In this document: in pieces, positions 38,257 to 47,045 of the stretch | Numbering within the stretch: the stretch's first letter is position 1 | How the letters are laid out: every line of letters starts with the position of its first letter | The notes under the pieces: generated by a model | Seen by the model: the letters and a program-made list of their open reading frames with translations, nothing else | Database searches by the model: none | Told to the model about the DNA's origin: nothing | Source of the DNA: Glaciecola sp041380235 | Lineage (GTDB): Bacteria > Pseudomonadota > Gammaproteobacteria > Enterobacterales > Alteromonadaceae | Length of the DNA: 64,000 bases | NCBI RefSeq assembly: GCF_041380235.1 | Contig: NZ_JBGIYY010000007.1 | Span: 124,001 to 188,000 of the forward strand | Reading direction: 5' to 3' | Program-made: the position numbers and the translations under genes

Positions 38257-38366
38257 TTTGCTTGATCGTTGTTTGATTGAAGTCGCTTAAATTTGAGTTT
38301 TACTTTGAATTTAGTATATTAAGCCATTGATTTTTATTGTTTAATATTTGCTTGATCGTTGCTTGA
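38257..38366. repeat. 20-bp direct repeats in the gap before hsdR
   Basis: TTTGCTTGATCGTTGTTTGA (38257-38276) recurs at 38347-38366 with one change (T to C). The spacing is 90 bases, start to start. The copies flank most of the 140-base gap before hsdR. They could be operator sites for hsdR transcription or scars of a duplication. Confidence 0.7.
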
Positions 38367-38396
38367 CTACAAGGGTTGAATTAAAGGATTTAGTGT

Positions 38397-41300
38397 ATGA
38401 GTAATGTAGGTCAAAAAGAGAGGAAAACCCAGAAACGAATAGTTGAGTTTTTTACAAATCAGCTTGAATACGATTACCTTGGCGATTGGCAGCACCGCGA
38501 GAACAACTGCAATATTGAGCTGTCGTTATTAACCAAGTGGTTAAAAGCTCGAAATGTACCCGAAGCCCTTATCACTCGAACCCTTCGGAAGTTAGATGCA
38601 GCAGCGGCGCTTGGTGAAGGTAAGAAACTATTTGATGCCAACAAAGAAGTATATCGACTGCTCCGTTATGGCGTAAAAGAGAAAGAAGGCACGGGCGAGC
38701 AAAACCAAACTGTTTGGTTAATTGACTGGAAAAACCCTGAAGCAAATCACTTTGCTATTGCTGAGGAAGTGACAGTAAAGGGTGAGCTAAAGAAACGCCC
38801 CGATATCGTAATTTATGTTAATGGTATTGCGCTTGGTGTTATCGAACTCAAACGCTCCAAAGTATCAGTCAGCGAAGGTATTCGCCAAAATTTAGACAAT
38901 CAGAAAAAGGCGTTTATTCGCAACTTCTTTACCACTATGCAATTAGTGATGGCGGGCAACGACACTCAAGGTCTCCGCTACGGCACTATTGAAACCTCAG
39001 AAAAATACTATCTTGATTGGAAAGAAGCTGATGGTCCTAATAACCTACCTACTAGCGGTATACACACAGAAACATTATTAGATAAGCAGGTTGCTCAAAT
39101 TTGCGATAAAAAACGCTTTTTGCAAATTATTCACGACTTTATTGTGTTTGACGCTGGCGTGAAGAAAACCTGTCGACATAATCAATACTATGGCGTTCAA
39201 GCTGCCAAAACTTATATTGAGTCTCGCCAAGGCGGTATCATATGGCACACACAAGGCTCAGGTAAAAGCCTCACCATGGTGTGGCTGGCCAAGTGGATAC
39301 GGGAAAATATTACTGACTCTCGCGTACTCATTATTACCGACCGTACTGAGCTCGATGAGCAAATAGAGAAAGTATTCTCCGGTGTTGATGAGGAGATTTA
39401 TCGTACCAAAAGTGGCAGAGATTTGGTTGCGACACTCAACCAACCAAATCCATGGCTGTTTTGCTCCTTAGTCCACAAATTTGGTCGAAACGGTGAAAGC
39501 CCCAATAACGAAGAAGATGAGCCCACTACAGATTATGTAGAAGCATTAACAAAGAACATCCCTAGCGACTTTTTTGCCAAAGGTAATCTATTTGTGTTTG
39601 TTGATGAGTGCCACAGAACCCAGTCAGGAAAATTGCACGAGGCAATGACAGCCATTCTGACAGACGCAATGTTTATCGGCTTTACTGGCACACCATTGAT
39701 GAAAAAAGATAAGAAAAAATCATTAGAAGTGTTTGGTCCTTACATTCATACCTATAAATTTGACGAGGCGGTAAGCGACGGTGTGGTGCTCGATTTACGT
39801 TATGAAGCGCGAGATATTAACCAGCACCTAACATCAGAGAAAAAAGTAGACCAATGGTTCGAGGCTAAAACCAAGGGATTATCAAACCTAGCAAAAATGC
39901 AGCTCAAGCAAAAATGGGGCACCATGCAAAAGGTACTTTCGAGTAAATCACGCCTCGAACAGATTGTAAGCGATATTCTCATGGACATGGAAATTAAGCC
40001 CGCACTCTGCTCAGGTCGAGGTAATGCTATGTTAGTGTGCTCAAGCGTGCACCAAGCTTGTGTCGTTTATGACCTGTTCAGTAAAACCGATTTAGCCGGA
40101 AAGTGCGCCATAATAACCAGCTACCAACCCGCTGCTAGTTCAATAAAAGGTGAGGAATCAGGCGAGGGGCAAACCGAAAAGCTCTTTAAATATGATATTT
40201 ACTGCAAGATGTTAGCGGACTATTTTGAGCAAAGTGAGGAAGAAGCAGCGAACCGTGTTGATGAATTCGAAAAAGAAGTTAAAAGGCGATTTATCAAAGA
40301 ACCCGGTCAAATGCGCCTGCTTATTGTTGTGGATAAACTATTAACAGGCTTTGACGCCCCTTCAGCTACTTATTTGTACATAGATAAGAACATGGCCGAC
40401 CACAACTTATTTCAAGCCATTTGCCGCGTGAATCGGCTCGATGGCGAAGATAAAGAATATGGCTATGTTATCGATTATAAAGACTTATTCCATTCATTGG
40501 GTAAAGCTATTACTGATTACACCCAAGAGGCGTTTGATGGTTACGACGAAGAGGATGTGGCTGGGTTATTAAAGAACAGACTAGAGCAATCAAAACTGGA
40601 TTTGGACAATGCTTTGGAAACGGTTCGCGCCCTATGTGAACCCGTTAAAGCGCCCAGAGATTCAAAAGATTTCATTCATTACTTCTGTGGTGAGTCAGGT
40701 ATTGAACCAGAAGATGAGGGCGAACGCGAAGCAAAAGAAGCGCTGCGCTTAACCCTATATCAAGCCGTTGCCAAATTAATACGCGCCTATACCAACTTAG
40801 CAAATGAAATGGAGCAAGCGGGTTATAGCTTGCAAGAAGCTGAATCTATTAAAAAAGAAGTTGCCTACTTTGAGACAGTTCGCGATGAAGTTAAGCTTGC
40901 CAGTGGTGATTTGTTAGAAATGAAGCGCTTTGAACCGGCGATGCGTCACTTACTTGATATGTACATTCGCGCCGATGATAGCGAATCTTTAATGGACTTT
41001 GAAGAGCTTGGATTAATCGACTTAGTGGTAAACAACACTCTAGATCTGTTACCTAAAAATCTAAAAGAAGATGAAGAAGCCATGGCAGAAGCCATCGAGA
41101 ATAATGTGCGCAAAACCATTGTTGATGAAAATCCAGTTAACCCAAAATACTTCGATAGTATGTCTGCACTTCTTGATGAAATAATTAAGCAGCGCCGAGA
41201 AAAATCGATAGGTTACCAAGAGTATTTAGAAAAAATTCGAGAACTGGCCAAGCGGGTAAAAAATCCAAATAATAATGCTGATATTAGCTACCCAGAAACC

Positions 41301-41531
41301 ATTGATACAACGGCTAAAAGAGCAATATTTGATAACTTCGGTGGTGATGAGGTATTAACCGCAAAAATTGATGCCGCCATTCGTTACACTAAAAAGGCGG
41401 ACTGGCATGGCGACAGATTTAAAGAGCGCGAGATTGCAAATGCCATACGAGAGGAAGCAGCAGGTTACGATATCGATATCGATATTGTCGAGATAATGGA
41501 GCTCGTTAAAGCCCAAAAGGAATATCATTAG
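38397..41531 (+). CDS. hsdR: type I restriction endonuclease subunit R
   Basis: A 1044-residue translocase/nuclease that cuts foreign DNA after ATP-driven tracking. The PD-ExK nuclease is near residues 135-155 (RPDIVIYVNGIALGVIELKR). Helicase motifs are Walker A TQGSGKSLT near 285, DECHRTQ near 402, GFTGTPL near 422 and later helicase elements including VDKLLTGFDAPSATYLY. A C-terminal helical region follows. The gene has its own 140-base leader after the AlbA_2 gene and ends in a one-base overlap with the metallopeptidase gene. Confidence 0.93.
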   Translation: MSNVGQKERKTQKRIVEFFTNQLEYDYLGDWQHRENNCNIELSLLTKWLKARNVPEALITRTLRKLDAAAALGEGKKLFDANKEVYRLLRYGVKEKEGTGEQNQTVWLIDWKNPEANHFAIAEEVTVKGELKKRPDIVIYVNGIALGVIELKRSKVSVSEGIRQNLDNQKKAFIRNFFTTMQLVMAGNDTQGLRYGTIETSEKYYLDWKEADGPNNLPTSGIHTETLLDKQVAQICDKKRFLQIIHDFIVFDAGVKKTCRHNQYYGVQAAKTYIESRQGGIIWHTQGSGKSLTMVWLAKWIRENITDSRVLIITDRTELDEQIEKVFSGVDEEIYRTKSGRDLVATLNQPNPWLFCSLVHKFGRNGESPNNEEDEPTTDYVEALTKNIPSDFFAKGNLFVFVDECHRTQSGKLHEAMTAILTDAMFIGFTGTPLMKKDKKKSLEVFGPYIHTYKFDEAVSDGVVLDLRYEARDINQHLTSEKKVDQWFEAKTKGLSNLAKMQLKQKWGTMQKVLSSKSRLEQIVSDILMDMEIKPALCSGRGNAMLVCSSVHQACVVYDLFSKTDLAGKCAIITSYQPAASSIKGEESGEGQTEKLFKYDIYCKMLADYFEQSEEEAANRVDEFEKEVKRRFIKEPGQMRLLIVVDKLLTGFDAPSATYLYIDKNMADHNLFQAICRVNRLDGEDKEYGYVIDYKDLFHSLGKAITDYTQEAFDGYDEEDVAGLLKNRLEQSKLDLDNALETVRALCEPVKAPRDSKDFIHYFCGESGIEPEDEGEREAKEALRLTLYQAVAKLIRAYTNLANEMEQAGYSLQEAESIKKEVAYFETVRDEVKLASGDLLEMKRFEPAMRHLLDMYIRADDSESLMDFEELGLIDLVVNNTLDLLPKNLKEDEEAMAEAIENNVRKTIVDENPVNPKYFDSMSALLDEIIKQRREKSIGYQEYLEKIRELAKRVKNPNNNADISYPETIDTTAKRAIFDNFGGDEVLTAKIDAAIRYTKKADWHGDRFKEREIANAIREEAAGYDIDIDIVEIMELVKAQKEYH

Positions 41532-42262
41532 TGCCAAAATCTAATTATGAGCTTGCTAATATTGGCAACATTAAAGTCGAGGTGCACCGAGGAGACATCA
41601 AAAACATCCACCTAAGTGTATTACCCCCAAATGGCCGAGTTCGACTATCTGTCCCCGCTAAAACAACAGAGCAAGCGATACGATTAGCCATTATTAACAA
41701 ACTGGGTTGGATAAAAAAACAGCAAGCGGATTTTGTAAAGCAGCCGCGTCAGTCAGTCCGAGAAATGGTGAATGGCGAGTGCCATTATCTATGGGGACAA
41801 AAATGCAGGCTCTCAATAAAAGAGACTAGTGGCAAACATGCTGTTAACGTCAGAGGTGACAAAAAATTAGAGTTACTCGTTGGCGAAACAACAACTACTG
41901 ATAACAAACTCAAACTGCTAAACAGCTTTTATCGTGACGAAATGCAGCAAGCTATAAGCAAGATCAGGCCTGATTGGGAAAGTAAACTAGGAGTCAAAAG
42001 CGATGCCTTAGGCATCAAAAAAATGAAGACCAAGTGGGGTAGCTGCAACATTCAAGCAAAACGCATTTGGTTGAACTTAGAGCTCGCTAAAAAGCCAATA
42101 GAATGCATGGAGTTCATTCTTGTACATGAGTTAGTTCACCTACTGGAACGACACCATAACGAGCGCTTTCGTTTTATTATGGATAAATATATGCCTAATT
42201 GGCGAGAGCGCAGGAATTTACTTAACAGTTTGCCGCTTGCTTATGAGGATTGGAGTTATTGA
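41531..42262 (+). CDS. YgjP/SprT-like metallopeptidase (M48-type), GTG start
   Basis: A 243-residue protein of the DUF45/YgjP family. The zinc site is HELVHLLERHHNERF near residues 199-213, preceded by KTKWGSCNIQAKRIWLNLELA, the family signature. The start GTG at 41531 shares its G with the hsdR stop TAG. Such genes commonly end type I operons; a role in processing or turnover of Hsd proteins is plausible but not shown. Confidence 0.85.
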   Translation: MPKSNYELANIGNIKVEVHRGDIKNIHLSVLPPNGRVRLSVPAKTTEQAIRLAIINKLGWIKKQQADFVKQPRQSVREMVNGECHYLWGQKCRLSIKETSGKHAVNVRGDKKLELLVGETTTTDNKLKLLNSFYRDEMQQAISKIRPDWESKLGVKSDALGIKKMKTKWGSCNIQAKRIWLNLELAKKPIECMEFILVHELVHLLERHHNERFRFIMDKYMPNWRERRNLLNSLPLAYEDWSY

Positions 42263-42384
42263 TATATTATGACGAGTTGCTTTAGTTGTGCCTCTTCCAT
42301 AAACCGCACAAATATGCGAACACGACCAAAATCTAAGAATGGTTATGTTGAGTCTTTTGGTGAGCTCTGCACAAAGACCAATAT

Positions 42385-42915
42385 TCAAATAGCTAATTTT
42401 CTGGAAGGTGCTATTGAATTTATTTGTTGCTTGGGAACTAAGAAAAGCCTTTGAGCAAGCTTCTTAACACTGCTGAACGTTAATATAACAAATACGACTG
42501 GTACAACATATACAAGCCAAGCGCCATGATTCACGATAAACGCTTTTGCTATCCACTTTGTCGCCTCATCATCGATTCGCTTAAGTTCTTTGTCCGGACT
42601 ATCGTCTATCTTTTTCGACAGATTCTGCAATTCTTCTTTAAATTTTTGATCATGCTTGTATCGACTCTTAAGTTTTCTTTGAGCAGCAAAATTTAAAGAA
42701 CTAACCCTATTAATAAAGTTATTTATACCTCCGTGAATTATTTCGAAAGTTTCGCTGTCAACAACGTCACCAGAGGCATGATATGCTCTTAACTCATCTC
42801 GGAGCTTGAACAAATTATTTCTAATCTTCATTCTAGAGGCGGGCGCGATGATTCCTTCATATATGAAATGAAATAACCCTAAGGTGATAATGATATTAAA
42901 TAAATAGTATGTCAT
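42385..42915 (-). CDS. membrane protein of a two-gene unit, 176 residues
   Basis: A helix near the N-terminus (residues 4-24), a long charged helical middle (FNLRDELRAYHASGD-type region, heptad-like, about residues 30-120) and a second helix near residues 130-150. The tail is basic. No family recognised. Its start lies four bases inside the upstream 121-residue gene, so both are co-expressed. The unit converges with the restriction operon. A sensor or pore-type role in defence is speculation. Confidence 0.55.
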   Translation of the reverse strand: MTYYLFNIIITLGLFHFIYEGIIAPASRMKIRNNLFKLRDELRAYHASGDVVDSETFEIIHGGINNFINRVSSLNFAAQRKLKSRYKHDQKFKEELQNLSKKIDDSPDKELKRIDDEATKWIAKAFIVNHGAWLVYVVPVVFVILTFSSVKKLAQRLFLVPKQQINSIAPSRKLAI

Positions 42916-43277
42916 TGGTTACTAGATTTAAAATTCCTATTTGACGCTTTAGACTGTAACTTTGATTTTTCAGTTCCAATCCGCTCTAATTCGTCACTGT
43001 GCTCTCTTCTCATCTTCTTACTATGGACGAACCATACTAAAGCAATGATTAAAGATAAAATGTATCCATATATCCCTCGGTTACCGGAATACATTACATC
43101 CTCAACGACTTTACCGATCACTTCAGAAGGAATACGCCAACTTATAATAACGAGGAGTAAAAAAAGTGCAACTAAAGGAAACTGACCTTTATTTATCGAC
43201 GAGACTACAATGTCCCTGAATGCTTTTGCCCAAGTTACTTGGTTGTTATTATTTTTTCTGGATCTATCTTGAGCCAT
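42912..43277 (-). CDS. membrane protein of a two-gene unit, 121 residues
   Basis: Two membrane helices (about residues 33-50 and 68-86) joined by a short loop, with a polar N-terminus and a charged C-terminal helix (KKMRREHSDELERIGTEKSK). It precedes and overlaps the 176-residue gene by four bases. No family recognised. It has AAAGCAT rather than a strong ribosome site near the ATG. Partner proteins of one complex are likely. Confidence 0.55.
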   Translation of the reverse strand: MAQDRSRKNNNNQVTWAKAFRDIVVSSINKGQFPLVALFLLLVIISWRIPSEVIGKVVEDVMYSGNRGIYGYILSLIIALVWFVHSKKMRREHSDELERIGTEKSKLQSKASNRNFKSSNQ

Positions 43278-43340
43278 TCCATGCTTTTCTTATACTGTAT
43301 AGAGAAACAGAAGCACTACGCTACTGCATTTTAAAATTGA

Positions 43341-43390
43341 TGGCGTGAGATAATTTGAACCTTCGACCGACGGTTGGTAGGTTACCAAAC
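43341..43390 (-). other. possible tRNA 3'-half remnant
   Basis: TTTGAACCTTCGACC (43354-43368) is close to the T-arm sequence of reversed tRNA genes such as elongator tRNA-Met, and is followed by a candidate anticodon-arm stretch GGTTGGTAGGTTACC. The T-stem does not pair and no acceptor end or 5' half is visible, so it would be a scar, not a gene. Confidence 0.25.
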
Positions 43391-43902
43391 TTCACCACTC
43401 AAAGCTAGCTGGTTGCAAACTATACAAATACTACTATTCGCCAATTATGTATTTGGATTATAAGCTTTAATGACATCTATTTCTCTTTCGGCTCGATTTT
43501 TCATTACAATTTATACCGTTTTAAAACACTTCAACATAACCGAAGATGCTAGTTTTGGTTATGCCCATAATCACGAATTATAAGAAGTATTAAGCCTATG
43601 AACAGCTATGTCTTACAGTAGTGTTTTTGTCTATTTGGCACCCAGCTGGAACGACTTCTCGTAATGTTTAGTGAAATTTGGAATGCATACGGCCGTTATA
43701 TCTCACAAGGGCCTGTTTAAAAGCCTCTTGCCATCTAGTCTTAGATTGATCGATTCAGATCGCCGATATTCTTTACCAATTAAAGCCCGAGAGCTAATAA
43801 ATAACGATACTTATCAGGGTGCAAATCAATTATAAACTATACCTCTAACTTGCAACTTTACTACATCATTAAAAGTAAGCCTGACAACCGTGAGAAGAAA
43901 TT

Positions 43903-43963
43903 AAAGATTGGGAATATGATTAAAGATTAGGAATCCCAATCTTTAATCATATTCCCAATCTTT
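43903..43963. repeat. perfect inverted repeat, 26-bp arms with 9-base loop
   Basis: Left arm 43903-43928 and right arm 43938-43963 are exact reverse complements; the loop AGGAATCCC can add a GG/CC pair. Each arm contains AAAGATT twice, so the DNA also has direct repeats. Few Ts follow, so it is not a standard terminator. It may be a strong RNA hairpin, a cruciform or a mobile-element relic. Confidence 0.85.
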
Positions 43964-44366
43964 TCAAGTCAGTCCCAAACTATAATCGATGTTGTCAAAA
44001 GGAGAAGATCGTACTGCAATTCTATACTCATGGGACAGGAGCAAATTACATTTCACTTACCATAAACATGACTTTAAATGCTGGTGAAAAATCGGAGCAT
44101 ATCCATTGCAAAGGTTGCAAAAGCTCTTTATATCAATGAATACGATTAAATATAGAAATCGAAGGGAAAAAATAAAAAATTGCAAGATTCCCAGCTAAAT
44201 TGTTAATTTTGATCAGAACAAAAATGCAAATTTAGGCTAAACATATGAAAAATATAAAATTCCCACAGGTTGCTAATTTCCCAAGTTAAAAAGAAATGAT
44301 CAAAATAAGCTAACTTAATCCAAAAGTCGTGTTGACATTTAGACGTCTATACGGCAAATTGACCCG

Positions 44367-44441
44367 ATGAAAACAATTATAAAAACTAACGACATGCTGC
44401 GTATTATGACCATTACCACCTTTTTCGAGGGCGGTCGTTAG
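44367..44441 (+). CDS. thrL: thr operon leader peptide
   Basis: A 24-codon frame starting ATG at 44367, with a second possible start at 44394. It includes MTITTFF, and threonine and isoleucine codons are frequent, as in the E. coli thr leader, which reads ITTTITITT. The stop at 44439-44441 falls within segment 2 of the attenuator, so a ribosome that finishes the peptide masks segment 2 and lets the terminator form. No strong Shine-Dalgarno sequence is visible for either start, so the exact start is uncertain. Confidence 0.7.
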   Translation: MKTIIKTNDMLRIMTITTFFEGGR

Positions 44442-44469
44442 CTTGTGCCACATGTTTAGTTAACGAAAG

Positions 44470-44491
44470 CCCGCAAAATGCGGGTTTTTTT
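44470..44491 (+). terminator. thr attenuator terminator
   Basis: CCCGCA-AAA-TGCGGG with seven Ts following, 89 bases before thrA. Its left arm also pairs with segment 2 of the leader, which is the antiterminator. Confidence 0.88.
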
Positions 44492-44579
44492 ATGGGTGTT
44501 TACTGCATGCGTTGCAGTGTAAAAAATGATTGAAATTGAATTCGAAGAAAACGTTGATTAAAAGAGCGAGGAGTCTCTA

Positions 44580-47045
44580 ATGAAGGTGTTAAAGTTTGGT
44601 GGTTCATCATTGGCTGATGCCACGCGATATATGCGTGTATTCGACATTAGCCAGGCCACCCATAAAGCTGAGGGCGCAGCGGTAGTATTGTCTGCGCCTA
44701 AGGGCGTGACCAATGCGCTTTCGTTGCTATGTGATCAAGCAAAAAGCGGAAAAAACTACGGCGAGCTGCTTGCCAAGTTGAATATGACGCTAACCAGCAT
44801 TGCCGATGAGCTTAAAGAGACGGTTCCGGGCATTCGCTACACAGAACTTTCTGAGTTTATCAACGACAAGCTGGAGTTACTTTCGCAGCAGTTAAAAGGT
44901 ATCCAGCTCTTGCAAACCTGCCCAGACCAGGTCACTGCGGCAATACTGAGCATGGGTGAGTACGTAAGCGTGAGAATTTTTAGTGAAATTCTCAGTGCCA
45001 ACAACATTAACAATATCATTATTGACCCCGTTGAGTATGTGCAAGCTTCCGGTGACTATCTAGACAGCTTAGCTGATTTAGATATTAGTCGAGCACGTTT
45101 TAGTGACGTTGATGTAAGTGGTACGCAGCTTTTAATTATGCCAGGATTTGTCGCCGCTAATGAAGACGGCGAAAAAGTCACGTTAGGCCGCAATGGATCT
45201 GATTATTCTGCGGCAATATTGGCAGCCTGCATTAATGCCTCGTGCTGTGAAATTTGGACCGACGTCGATGGCGTATATAACGCCGACCCAAATCAAGTTG
45301 AAGGCGCGGTTTTGCTCGACAAGCTGACCTATCAAGAAGCAATGGAGCTATCCTATTTTGGTGCCAAGGTATTGCACCCGAAAACGATAGGTCCGATTGC
45401 GCAGTTTGGGATCCCTTGTTTAATCCGAAACACCCTGAATCCTGCCGCACCTGGCACCTTAATTAGCCACGAGAAAAGTGAGCTGTGGACCAGCGTCAAA
45501 GGTATTTCTCACTTAGAAAACATTGTGATGTTCAACGTTTCTGGCCCAGGCATGAAGGGCATGGTGGGAATGGCAAGCCGTATTTTTGATGTGATTTCAA
45601 AAGGCCATATATCTATCTCATTGATCACGCAGTCATCTTCGGAGTACAGCATCAGTTTTTGTATTGCCCAAAAAGATGCTCAGCGTGCCTATGAACTACT
45701 AGAGGAGAACTTTGCGCTAGAGCTGAACAATCAGTTACTAGAGCCTATCGAAATGCGCGAAAACTTAGCGATTGTCACCCTAGTGGGTGACGGAATGCGT
45801 CAGTCTACTGGACTGGCTGCTAAGTTTTTTAATGCATTAGCGCAAGCAAGGGTAAACAACGTGGCCATCGCACAAGGTTCTTCAGAACGGTCTATTTCAA
45901 CAGTTATCGACAATGACAAAGCGAAAAAAGCGGTCAAAGTCATCCATCAAAACTTTTTTACTAATCTCAACACCATTGACGCCTTCTTTATAGGCTGCGG
46001 TTTGGTGGGCAAGGAACTGCTCAAACAAATAGCCAAACAGCAAAGCATTTTATTAGAACGAAATATCAAACTTACCGTCTATGGTATTGCTAACAGCAAA
46101 GCATGTTTACTCGATACCAATGGCATTGGTATGAATGGTGAGTGGGAAGGTAAGCTAGCAGACGCCGCATCGCCATTATCTTTAGAAAGTTTAAGCCAAT
46201 TTGTTGTGCGCAACAGCCTAACTAATCCGGTTATTGTTGATTGCACCAGCAGCCAGCAAATAGCAGATATGTACCTCGATTTTATGGAGGCAGGGTTTCA
46301 TGTAGTGACCCCGAACAAAAAGGCGAACACGTCTTCGTACCAGCGTTATCAAGACTTGCATCGTACTGCATTGAATACTAGTCGGCAGTATTTATATGAG
46401 ACAACGGTGGGTGCCGGTTTGCCGGTAATCGATAATTTACAAAAGCTAGTGATTGCTGGTGATGAACTGCGCAAGTTTGAAGGGATATTATCGGGCTCAC
46501 TGTCGTTCGTTTTTGGTAAATTAGACGAAGGCTTAAGTTTGTCAGAAGCCACTAAAATCGCAAAAGAAAACGGCTTTACAGAGCCAGATCCACGAGATGA
46601 TCTAAATGGCATGGATGTAGCACGAAAGCTACTGATCATGGCGCGTGAATCGGGCATGTCATTGGAACTCACTGACATTCAGATAGAGTCGGTACTGCCC
46701 CCTGAGTTTGATGACTCAGGCGACGTGGCTACCTTTATGGCAAACCTGCCGAAGCTAGATGCAGATATCCAAGCAAAGGTTGAAAAAGCGCAGGCAAACC
46801 AAGAGGTATTGCGCTACGTGGGCGCTATTGAAAATGGCAAGTGTGCAGTGAGTATACAGTCTGTGCCACTTAGTCATCCTTTGGCAGCAGTCAAAGATGG
46901 CGAAAATGCACTGGCAATTCATTCGCGCTATTATCAGCCTATTCCATATGTTATTCGTGGGTATGGTGCTGGCGCAACGGTCACCGCCGCCGGTGTGTTT
47001 GCCGATTTGTTGCGCACTATGCCTACTCAACAGGAGTACCGTTAA
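44580..47045 (+). CDS. thrA: bifunctional aspartate kinase/homoserine dehydrogenase I
   Basis: An 821-residue enzyme that catalyses the first and third steps from aspartate to threonine. The aspartokinase domain begins KFGGSSLADA and has VTLGRNGSDYSAA; two ACT regions near residues 315-460 give threonine feedback control (SEYSISFCI, SERSISTVI). The homoserine dehydrogenase part has the NADPH motif FFIGCGLVGKELLKQ, TPNKKANTSSY and the FTEPDPRDDLNGMDVARKLL block. Its last base is the first of thrB (TAATG overlap). It is controlled by the leader attenuator. Confidence 0.96.
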   Translation: MKVLKFGGSSLADATRYMRVFDISQATHKAEGAAVVLSAPKGVTNALSLLCDQAKSGKNYGELLAKLNMTLTSIADELKETVPGIRYTELSEFINDKLELLSQQLKGIQLLQTCPDQVTAAILSMGEYVSVRIFSEILSANNINNIIIDPVEYVQASGDYLDSLADLDISRARFSDVDVSGTQLLIMPGFVAANEDGEKVTLGRNGSDYSAAILAACINASCCEIWTDVDGVYNADPNQVEGAVLLDKLTYQEAMELSYFGAKVLHPKTIGPIAQFGIPCLIRNTLNPAAPGTLISHEKSELWTSVKGISHLENIVMFNVSGPGMKGMVGMASRIFDVISKGHISISLITQSSSEYSISFCIAQKDAQRAYELLEENFALELNNQLLEPIEMRENLAIVTLVGDGMRQSTGLAAKFFNALAQARVNNVAIAQGSSERSISTVIDNDKAKKAVKVIHQNFFTNLNTIDAFFIGCGLVGKELLKQIAKQQSILLERNIKLTVYGIANSKACLLDTNGIGMNGEWEGKLADAASPLSLESLSQFVVRNSLTNPVIVDCTSSQQIADMYLDFMEAGFHVVTPNKKANTSSYQRYQDLHRTALNTSRQYLYETTVGAGLPVIDNLQKLVIAGDELRKFEGILSGSLSFVFGKLDEGLSLSEATKIAKENGFTEPDPRDDLNGMDVARKLLIMARESGMSLELTDIQIESVLPPEFDDSGDVATFMANLPKLDADIQAKVEKAQANQEVLRYVGAIENGKCAVSIQSVPLSHPLAAVKDGENALAIHSRYYQPIPYVIRGYGAGATVTAAGVFADLLRTMPTQQEYR

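Larger units (their letters stand above)
43278..44331. other. about 1.05-kb gene-poor region at the right edge of the island
   Basis: No convincing ORF; AT-rich with many stops. It contains a tRNA-like scrap (43341-43390), a long perfect inverted repeat (43903-43963) and, further on, several TTCCCA copies (near 44190, 44261 and 44277) like those inside the inverted repeat. It separates the island from the thr leader. Confidence 0.55.
44332..44491 (+). promoter_or_regulatory. thr operon promoter and attenuator
   Basis: A TTGACA box (44332-44337) precedes a leader ORF and a terminator. Segment 1, CTAACGAC (44386-44393), pairs perfectly with segment 2, GTCGTTAG (44434-44441). Segment 2 extended (44429-44443) pairs at 13 of 15 positions with segment 3 (44458-44472), which includes the left end of the terminator stem. 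A ribosome stalled for lack of threonyl- or isoleucyl-tRNA would favour 2-3 pairing and read-through into thrA. The -10 is not clear. Confidence 0.8.

Noticed and set aside
38257..38366. CRISPR-like repeat pair
   Set aside because: Only two copies with no cas genes; treated as direct repeats.
43471..43584. 37-codon ORF in the 1.05-kb gap
   Set aside because: Random-looking sequence without a ribosome site.
43679..43770. Minus-strand coding fragment reading TRWQEAFKQALVRYNG
   Set aside because: It resembles no family clearly, is bounded by stops and has no start; chance coding cannot be excluded.
43903..43963. Retron or CRISPR-type repeat
   Set aside because: One inverted repeat only, no reverse transcriptase, no cas genes and no regular spacers.
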